From: Picochlorum sp. 'celeri'
Taxonomy: Eukaryota; Chlorophyta; Trebouxiophyceae
Direction of reading: 5' to 3'
Length of the DNA stretch: 64,000 nucleotides
Assembly: GCA_010909725.1 (NCBI GenBank)
Contig: JAACMV010000024.1
Coordinates: 1-64,000, forward strand
Shown here: positions 57,091 to 64,000 of the stretch, in pieces
Numbering within the stretch: position 1 is the stretch's first letter
How the letters are laid out: each line of letters opens with the position of its first letter
Position numbers and translations under genes: made by a program
Notes under the pieces: generated by a model
What the model was told of the DNA's origin: nothing
Database searches by the model: none
What the model saw: only the letters and a program-made list of their open reading frames with translations

Positions 57091-57299
57091 AAAACACTAA
57101 TTGATCATTATCCCATAAAGTTGACGCCACCTCGAAGTCTATTTTGACGAGATCCATCTCATGGTGACAAAAGAACTGTGAAATCCTCACAACAGATTCA
57201 ATCTGAACTTGGATCAGTAAGAGCCTAATTGTGTGTGAATCCGCACACATGGACCACGTCCAAACATGATGATCAGATATAATGGTGTGTGCCTGAGCT

Positions 57300-58478
57300 A
57301 TGTGTAATCCAATGACGCCAAATACGAGCCCATCTAAACAGGAGAAAGGAATGAAATACTGGTGGACGTGGAATGGAGTTTTAGTTTCAGGGATGTTGCC
57401 ATGTCTGGGCATATTTGTGAGGATTTTAACTTCACAGCAACATATTGCCAGACCATATGCTAAAGAGTACTTTAATTTTCCTGACAGGGACAGCTTGTAT
57501 TTCCGAAACAATGTCCATGGGTTGGTGGCCAATCTTGACAGAGCATTTAAGGATTGTCCCAAGCAGTTCAAGAAGGCAAAGCATATCAACAACAATTCAA
57601 GTTTTACAGTCATATTCGAGTCCCAAAGGCAGCCCGCGAAAACTGATGTTTTTATTCAGTTCCAAACTGAGCAATTGAGTTCTCCTGTTTTCAATGAGAA
57701 CTACCTGTCTAAATTAGAAAGAGCATATCAAGTGTGGGATTTTTCTCCCTCATCAGTGAGGCACCTTTCAAATCATTTGACAAACGTCAGATACATACCA
57801 ATGATGCTAACTCACAATTGGAACACTTTTCCGCGAGCTAAACGTCAGAAACGTGATGTAACACCATCAGATTTGGTCATTACAACGTACACAGCAGGCT
57901 GTTATGTGCAGTGGAGGTTTCTCAACTCTCAAACACTTCAAGCAGTAAGCACGAGCAAGCCGCCATGTGGACTTTCCAATGCCCCATGCACGGCACCTGC
58001 AACATATTTATGGAGTCTCAAGGGTGGTATTGATGTCTTGGTATTTGGCCTGTTGGCCTGCAGCCATGATGACATGAGAGAAAGATTATGCGACAAGCTC
58101 GAACAAAACGGTATTAAAGTAACATGCCTGCATCAAGTATTTGGAAGCACACTTGATGTCTTCATCAGGCGATCTAAAATCATTTTGAATATCCCTTACT
58201 ATCAAAATGCGTCCTTGTCCACACACCGCATTGACCCACTCCTTCTCTCGGGAAATGTTGTCATGTCAATCGTGTCATCAGATATTTGGCTCAACAAATT
58301 ATACGAGCCCTTGGTAGAGATGACAACGGAGAAAAATATGGTTGCAGACATACATCACGTCCTTGAGTCGTACGCAAAGTATAGAGATCGAATGAAGAGC
58401 ACATGGGCTCACGAGTATATTCAGAGTACTCTATTTGATATCACACCCCTTTGCTCTGCTCTAGAAGAGCTTTTTTGA
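57300..58478 (+). CDS. CgeB/GT1-like glycosyltransferase, membrane-anchored
   Basis: A 392-residue intact frame from the ATG at 57300. Residues about 25-42 (NGVLVSGMLPCLGIFVRI) are a type II anchor. YQVWDFSPSSVRHLSNHL followed by VRYIPMML (143-170) matches the pattern (V/I)WDYS..N...L......(F/Y)(L/I)P of bacterial and giant-virus glycosyltransferases; SKIILNIPYYQNASLSTHRI then DPLLLSGNVVMSIVSSD fits the CgeB-type C-terminal donor site. IDVLVFGLLACSHDDMRERL is the linker where GT-B folds begin their second domain. Intronless. Substrate unknown; probably builds part of a surface glycan in the Golgi. LINE B copy 2 ends about 210 bp upstream. Confidence 0.75.
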   Translation: MCNPMTPNTSPSKQEKGMKYWWTWNGVLVSGMLPCLGIFVRILTSQQHIARPYAKEYFNFPDRDSLYFRNNVHGLVANLDRAFKDCPKQFKKAKHINNNSSFTVIFESQRQPAKTDVFIQFQTEQLSSPVFNENYLSKLERAYQVWDFSPSSVRHLSNHLTNVRYIPMMLTHNWNTFPRAKRQKRDVTPSDLVITTYTAGCYVQWRFLNSQTLQAVSTSKPPCGLSNAPCTAPATYLWSLKGGIDVLVFGLLACSHDDMRERLCDKLEQNGIKVTCLHQVFGSTLDVFIRRSKIILNIPYYQNASLSTHRIDPLLLSGNVVMSIVSSDIWLNKLYEPLVEMTTEKNMVADIHHVLESYAKYRDRMKSTWAHEYIQSTLFDITPLCSALEELF

Positions 58479-58845
58479 TTAGGGATCATGGAAAACAACG
58501 AGGCACAAAGTAATAGAACAGAAGAAGACTTGGTGTTGTCTTGGGCCACACATCTCCCTGCTTTGGAGCGCTTTGTCAGATACTGTAGGACAATCAAGGG
58601 CACAGCGTCACTGGAGACCTTTCCAGCCGTTCCTTGTGCCTGTAGAAGAAGCTGACGGTGCATGCTTGTACAGAGCGATATGATGGACATTAAGGATGGA
58701 CAATTAGTGTTCCTTGATCTACCATCTTTGGAGCAAGTTTAGGAACAACTCTGATACTCTATCTGGTTGCATGACGACAGAGTCAAGTTGCATCTATATT
58801 CCTTGGGAAATTCCAAGAATATGGTGAATCGGCAGGAATTGAGCA

Positions 58846-59337
58846 ATGTTATTACTCCCAATAGAATGGGCAGGCCCAACAACCACCATAACGAATTCCA
58901 TATCATCATTTACAATTCATATATATAAAGTAATTATAATACCAACCAAAGATGCCGCTGCAGCGTTAGTTGCAGTAATAAAGAGGCAACAATCGCATTC
59001 CTCCTCAATATCAGCATGCATTCATTCATTGAATTCCCTTCTTCTTCCTCTGTCCGCCCCCATAATAGAGGTAGAAAAGGTCATCATCATCAATACTTCT
59101 TCTTCTGGTGCTGCTGGTTTCCTTTCGCAGAGACTCTTCTACGCAAAAAAAGATTTACAAGGTAATCTTTCTGAGTCTGAATCTCTGGCGTCCTCCATCA
59201 GTGGCATTGTATCTGAAGCGGTCGCATGTGTTTGGCACCTGCAAGAAGGCTGTAGTGGAGAGTCTGTTCTGGGAGATGACATTCACCTCTTCGCAGCTGC
59301 TGGATCCTGGGAATGGAACAAACTGCCACTGCCATGA
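58846..59337 (+). CDS. Hypothetical 163-residue ORF
   Basis: ATG at 58846; rich in Ser, Ala and Ile with no recognised domain. An overlapping plus frame (59108-59488) has CKKAVVESLFWEMTFTSSQL and a Cys-rich stretch but is also unrecognised. The start lies in a ~45-bp sequence repeated at 62870-62920, which argues against a conserved gene. Confidence 0.2.
   Translation: MLLLPIEWAGPTTTITNSISSFTIHIYKVIIIPTKDAAAALVAVIKRQQSHSSSISACIHSLNSLLLPLSAPIIEVEKVIIINTSSSGAAGFLSQRLFYAKKDLQGNLSESESLASSISGIVSEAVACVWHLQEGCSGESVLGDDIHLFAAAGSWEWNKLPLP
58876..58925. repeat. Short repeat matching 62870-62920
   Basis: AACAACCACCATAACGAATT then CCATATCATCATTTACAA occurs at both places in the same orientation. Confidence 0.75.
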
Positions 59338-59530
59338 GGATCCTCCAGTCTTGAGGGTGGTTGGGTCGGATGGGGCAGCCAAATATTTGTTGGTGCATCC
59401 ACTTCTGGCTCTGGCCAAGACATTGGTTGGCACGGAGAGGTTGTCCTCTGCAATGGTGGCGAATTCCCAGTGGAGTCTGGCAATCTGACCCTGTGAATAT
59501 TACATGGGCTGATTAACGACGTATAACTTC

Positions 59531-60508
59531 TCAGTCATCAACTTTCCTTGATTGATTAAAGTCCAAGTACCATTTGGAAGCCTCCATGGCAATGTCTTGG
59601 GAAGTGTCTTTGATGAAGTAAACACCATCATCATCGATAGGTACCAATCGCGGTTTGATATTTTGTAGCAAAAAGAATTGCTCCATCGCAGACTTCGCCT
59701 CTGGCACCGCATGGTAATCATCAACGATCACATAGCCTCCTTTGGGCACAAACTCCCATAGATTAAAGAGTATATCCATGGTGGACTCAAACATGTCTCC
59801 GTCCAATCGAAGCACCGCAATCTTTCTCTTAATAGCCATGCTCCATTCGGTTAAGGAATATCTAAAGAACCCAGCATGCATCTTAATATTGCTCCCAAAC
59901 ATTTGGGATGCCCGTAGATGCCTTTCAACCTCGTCATACGTGACAGCAATGAAGCTCATACTGGACCAAAAAGACTGATCTCTATCCGTTGAGTTTCTGG
60001 GTAGACCGCTGTATGAATCGAACAGGTGAACTTGCCTTTCTTCTTCTCCCAGAACATTGAGTACCGCCCTTGCATAGATTGATGCGCCACCACGCCAAAC
60101 CCCACATTCCACAAAATCTCCATCAACCCTTCTATGCACCACACTCTCTATTGCTGTCTGAATATTTCTCAGCCTCCGTTCACCAATCATAGTCAAACCA
60201 TACAAGGGCCAATCTTTTCCGCTTTCCCTAAGCATAGGGTTGAATTCCTGCTGTGTTAAATTGTCCAGAGAAATGTGTTTATCTGGCACAAGTGATGGCG
60301 TTTCCAGCAGACTGCCAGTTAAAGACATTCTCAAAGTATGGAGGTAAATACCTTTGATGTTTTCCAATTGGACCTTTAGTCTGGAAATGTAGGAGCCAAG
60401 CAATGTTGAAATGATCAGAAGAAGGGTCGGGCAGATCCAGACTGCTAATCTGCCTGTTTGACTGAAATAAATTCCTTTGCGGAGGACTCTCCGCGCGAAT
60501 GCGCGCAT
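59531..60508 (-). CDS. TylF-type (macrocin O-methyltransferase family) methyltransferase
   Basis: A 325-residue intact frame from the ATG at 60508. Residues about 21-40 (LAVWICPTLLLIISTLLGSY) are a type II anchor. The catalytic domain shows VECGVWRGGASIYARAVL (133-150), HLFDSYSGLP (161-170), LRLDGDMFESTMDILFNLW (234-251) and GGYVIVDDYHAV (257-268): the SAM-binding loop and the metal-binding Asp residues of TylF enzymes, which O-methylate sugars. Intronless. Its neighbours are glycosyltransferases, supporting a role in methylating a surface glycan. TylF proteins are mostly bacterial, so a transferred origin is plausible. Confidence 0.88.
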   Translation of the reverse strand: MRAFARRVLRKGIYFSQTGRLAVWICPTLLLIISTLLGSYISRLKVQLENIKGIYLHTLRMSLTGSLLETPSLVPDKHISLDNLTQQEFNPMLRESGKDWPLYGLTMIGERRLRNIQTAIESVVHRRVDGDFVECGVWRGGASIYARAVLNVLGEEERQVHLFDSYSGLPRNSTDRDQSFWSSMSFIAVTYDEVERHLRASQMFGSNIKMHAGFFRYSLTEWSMAIKRKIAVLRLDGDMFESTMDILFNLWEFVPKGGYVIVDDYHAVPEAKSAMEQFFLLQNIKPRLVPIDDDGVYFIKDTSQDIAMEASKWYLDFNQSRKVDD

Positions 60509-60767
60509 TCGTTACTCTAAGGCAAAGTGCTCAGGGCGATTCACTAAATTATCAGATATTTGATCACGAAAAATGGTCCCTGGCAATGCCCCTCGTCACT
60601 CCCATATGTACAGGTTCAGTTTCGTATCTTAACCTATGCAGAGACCATTGCTTGTTCGAGTACTCTTTTGAAAAAAGCTTAAACCTTGTTCATTACTGAG
60701 GACCTTTCCAATAGTAGCATTTTTTTTAACGGGGCAATGGGACATACGAGTACGGCCCGTTTTTTTT

Positions 60768-62672
60768 AATAGGGGATTATTACACAGTCCGAAAAAATAT
60801 TTTATTTTATTTCCAGTCTTACATGCCCGGTGGTGATGCATAGTGAAAGATGAGCACAATCCTCAAATTCGGATTGAGGGGCTCGATTCCTTGAAGGAGC
60901 TTTTACTCATCCTCACCACCATCACCGCTCGTTTAGGCAAGGTGCAATAATTGATGGATTGCAAACAATTGACTCAAACCATTCGGTCTCAGTGATGGAA
61001 GGGAAGAAGTGGAATCCACACACGACGAGGCAAGCCTGGAAGTGTGCTTTGGAGGCACTGGGAAGATTTTGCCCACTGGCACAGCCCATGACCTCTGGGC
61101 CATGCTTCTTATTCCATCGCTGAGAGAATGTTTGAATAGCTACCTATTGGCTAATGATGCTTCCTACAAGTTGCACCCCTGGTGGTGGTTTGGGGAACCA
61201 GCTGTTGGTGTTGGTGTTCCAGGCTATAATTGGGAGGAGGAGGCGGTACTCTGGCTTGCCTTGAGGCATTTTCTTGGCGTGGAGATGGAGGAGGTTCCAG
61301 AAGGTCTGAACGGCGATGTTCTTTCCTTGCTGACAATGGTATCTGTTTGGGGGACTGGGCCCTCTGTATGGTACTTCAATTTGTACATGAAGCGTCTGCC
61401 TCTGTCAATGGCATACACCGCGCTGACGCAGATGAAGAGCCATATATTTTTTGGCACAATGCTGGGGGTGGTGTTCCTGTCCATACGAGAGAACTGCACT
61501 TTTTCTGCATGGATGGACTCGCCCGACAGCTGACCGTACAAGGCTGCTGCCACAGGGCAGTGCTTGAAGTGGTGAAGGATGTCGGGGTGTCTCGCACATG
61601 CCACATGCTCATGGCTTCGACCCTGACGAGCGGATGAAACCGCCCATGGACGCATGCCAGAACGGCTCCTTCCACGTATTGTCCATCGGGAGCTTCCAGA
61701 GGTGTTGGTGGATCAGGGGGCTGCCCGGAGCCTGTGCGGCTCCGCAGAGGGCATACAGCCATCTGTAATAGGCATCGGCCCTACTCTAACTGCCCCTCCA
61801 TCGATAACAAGCGAGTGCCCAGCTTCAACTGTATACTTCTTCATCGGGTGGGCTTTTTGGCCGAGGGGTCCAGTGGTAGTCGTCCCTGTACCAAGATCAT
61901 GTTGCTCTGGCTGGGTCCTGTTTGCCTGGATGGATCTCGATGCACGCTGGGATCGAGACCAGATATGCTTGTCCCTCGACGATGGTCGTCATGGTGGCAA
62001 TGCGCACCTCGCGCAAGCACTGGGTGGAAGGTAATATGAGCATCATGTGGGTGTAGAAGGAAGGCATTCCACACCAGCTGAGACCACCGTTGCGAGTGCC
62101 CACGCGTAGCAGCCGCAAGCACCATTTTGCTTGTCTTGCTTGGGTATGCAGCCTGCAAAGTTGAGGCAGCCTAGACCCTCCTTCTTGTGGTGGGGGCCGA
62201 CATTCGTGTCGTACTTCCAGCAGCGAGCATTATCAGGCAGCAGTTCTCGTGTGAGCTTGGTGATCTCTCTCAGGATCTCTTGTGGCACTCTGGTGAATTC
62301 TGCGCATACAGGATTCTCGAAATGACAAAGGTGTTCCACAATCGGAACTTTCCAAAACAGGAGATCCTGTTAGCTTTAATGACCTTGGCTGTCGTTGCCA
62401 TGCTGTTCAGTTTGCTGTCCCAGTCGACCGTCGGTGGTGCTGTCCCACGGTGCAACGGTGATACCCAGCACCTTGGGCCTCCGTCACCAATTGGAATCCC
62501 TCCAGTGCACGGGGTAGTGTGGAGGGTATCCTGCCGATGGCCACAGGTTGTGTCTTCCCTCGATTCAATCGCTGTCTAGTAGCCTGATGAAACATGTCCA
62601 TGCAGGCTCTGAACGTCTTGACCTGCTCTTGGCTGCCAAGAAACACTTTGCTATCATCTGCATATTGGCTCA
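60768..62672 (-). mobile_element. LINE A copy 2, 5' truncated
   Basis: Matches 33724-35585 of copy 1 (CCAGTCTTACATGCCCGGTG to CATCTGCATATTGGCTCA) with high identity but frequent single-base indels. It keeps a 3' tail (60768-60800, AATAGGGGATTATTACACAG) that is the reverse complement of the LINE B tail and is missing from copy 1. The reading frame is broken many times. Confidence 0.88.
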
Positions 62673-63346
62673 TATTCCCTCATGGCTTTTCACTGGAGCA
62701 AGTGAGAAAGATGAGTGCATATAATCAAGACGATGATGATGTTTGATCATAGATAGGGTATTAGCGTATAAATTACTACTAGGGGTAAAGAAGAAGAAAT
62801 AGATATACCTCAACTTTGTTTGTAGCAGTTCTAGAGTCAAGCTCAGCATTTGTTATCGTAGAAAATGGCAACAACCACCATAACGAATTCCATATCATCA
62901 TTTACAAATTCATATACCGTAGTAGGTCCGCAATTTTCGGAAGGAATTTGGAAAACTGAAAATGGCCTAAATCCGAAAATCTTCGGAGTGCAAAACCACG
63001 AAACCAGTGATATACGGTGGATTTAAATATCAATTAATGTATAATTATGACATTCCCCAAGCGAAAATAGGATCAAATAGCGGTAAGCGGGAGATATGGT
63101 CGGATTATATTGTCTGGAGCCAACCTCTGGCCACACTTGGTCCTGCTGCAGCTGCTGGTGGCTCTAATTCTCATCGAAACACGGTTAATCTCTTTTCCGC
63201 CGATATCGTTGGCCTAATATCATCCTTTATAACACTAACAGTCGTGCCTAAGGTGATAATCGTCTGCAAAAACGTGGAAACAGGCCCTTACTCTCAGGAC
63301 CCACCCTGAGTGATCACCCCTGACTGGCCTCATTCGCGTGCCACTG
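62673..63346. other. Intergenic; no gene recognised
   Basis: Contains the short repeat at 62870-62920. A GTG-initiated frame at 63007-63309 has a hydrophobic stretch but no recognisable family. Confidence 0.35.
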
Positions 63347-63762
63347 ATGCTCACAAGCGCTCATGTCGCCATCTTATGTCTTCTATATGCATTATTCTTG
63401 GCGTTTGCTGCCCAAGAGCGACATACCTCGCCTGTAGAGAGCCTGCTGCCTCTGGCAAAGTCAACCAGTTTGGCAAAAAGAGGTTTTCTTTGCACTCATG
63501 TGCGATATTTTCACCCGATGTCGTATTATCAGCACTCTAAGAAGTTCTTTAATGGTCCTGGGTGGGTTATCGGTGGCAGAGGGCCCTCTACTGAGGCGAT
63601 GTCTTGTGGCAACAGGGCAACCAACCCCAACGACCCAACCCAAAATCGTCGACGTAAGTGGCCCTTTTTCTTCTTGTAATAGCAATATAATATTGAGTTA
63701 GTGATATTTCAGGGGGCGAGGGAATTGAAACAGCGCCCATTGTCCATCAAAAATCGCCATGA
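63347..63762 (+). CDS. Possible small secreted protein, two exons
   Basis: From the ATG at 63347 the N-terminus reads MLTSAHVAILCLLYALFLAF, a good signal-peptide pattern. A consensus donor (GTAAGT at 63654) and an acceptor (ATATTTCAG ending at 63712) define a 59-bp intron, the size usual here. Splicing gives about 119 residues ending at TGA 63760-63762. No domain is recognised, so function is unknown. Confidence 0.35.
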
Positions 63763-64000
63763 AGTGGTGTCGCCACGGATTCGCTCATTCGAGCGTCGTT
63801 GTTGATTTTTGAGAGTTTCAAAGGGCGGTTTCGGAGCGTGAGAGGTACCACTGGAATCAGTAGAATTCAAGCTTTTTTCAAGCCATATTTGAGAGGATAT
63901 CTCTCACTTTTGATCAAAGTATCGGGCTAAATCTCATATTTTCGGAAGGATTTCACTTTTTGCAAGTCTCATTTCCGAAACATTCCCTAGTACCATCTGG

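Noticed and set aside
1..64000. Bacterial or viral genome
   Set aside because: Spliceosomal introns, LINEs, MULE, Helitron and Plavaka-like elements, and the lack of operons show a eukaryotic chromosome; virus-like glycan genes alone are not evidence of an integrated virus, and no capsid or viral core genes were seen.

Overview
This window is nuclear DNA from a eukaryote, probably a unicellular alga or other protist; I cannot name the species. Evidence for a eukaryote: GT-AG introns of about 59-110 bp whose removal restores reading frames (for example 31126-31204, 17298-17357, 42544-42610, 28296-28358, 54735-54806), plus LINE retrotransposons, Tnp2, MULE, Helitron and Plavaka-like transposons, and no operons. 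Several start codons suggested by simple ORF calling are GTG or TTG; I moved these to the first ATG.

Layout. 1-7 kb: simple-sequence and repeat DNA with a duplicated block (about 60-1960 and 3787-4770), a short (CCCTA)n telomere-like tract, three copies of a roughly 310-bp unit and a GC-rich patch. 8.3-13.7 kb: an intact membrane-anchored methyltransferase, a decayed Tnp2/CACTA-type transposase and an FkbM methyltransferase pseudogene. 15.9-23.3 kb: a GT90/CAP10 glycosyltransferase gene split by a full-length LINE (LINE C, 5,256 bp, 6-bp target duplication), with a truncated LINE C copy just past its stop codon. 23.3-33.6 kb: a second Tnp2-type copy cut by a 5.6-kb MULE carrying a KOW-Ulp1 protease gene, then a defective Helitron. 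33.7-40.7 kb: two other LINE families (A and B) flanking an intact Methyltransf_24-type gene. 40.9-47.0 kb: a 6,059-bp Plavaka-like DNA transposon with 43-bp terminal inverted repeats and two divergent genes, inserted in a third LINE C tail. 48.3-50.1 kb: a frame-broken serine protease gene with tectonin-like and 18-residue repeats. 51.7-60.5 kb: a run of glycan genes: GT4 (broken), DUF5672 (broken), GT4, an intact CgeB-like glycosyltransferase and an intact TylF-type methyltransferase. 60.8-62.7 kb: a second LINE A copy. 63.3 kb to the end: a possible small secreted protein.

How the genes fit together. The non-transposon genes are almost all glycosyltransferases or methyltransferases, and all the intact ones have an N-terminal hydrophobic anchor of the kind found in Golgi type II enzymes. 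The simplest reading is a TE-rich, possibly subtelomeric, reservoir of surface-glycan synthesis and sugar O-methylation genes, some intact and some decayed. The intact methyltransferases and the CgeB-like enzyme are intronless and belong to families common in bacteria and giant viruses, so horizontal origin is plausible but unproven.

The least expected signals are (i) the two-gene Plavaka-like element, (ii) palindromic insertions that separate LINE C tail copies and carry 3-bp duplications, which look like hairpin-type excision footprints, and (iii) the GT90 gene whose 429-codon frame is restored exactly by removing the LINE. Caution: the two LINE A copies differ largely by single-base indels, so some frame breaks here may be assembly errors rather than true decay.
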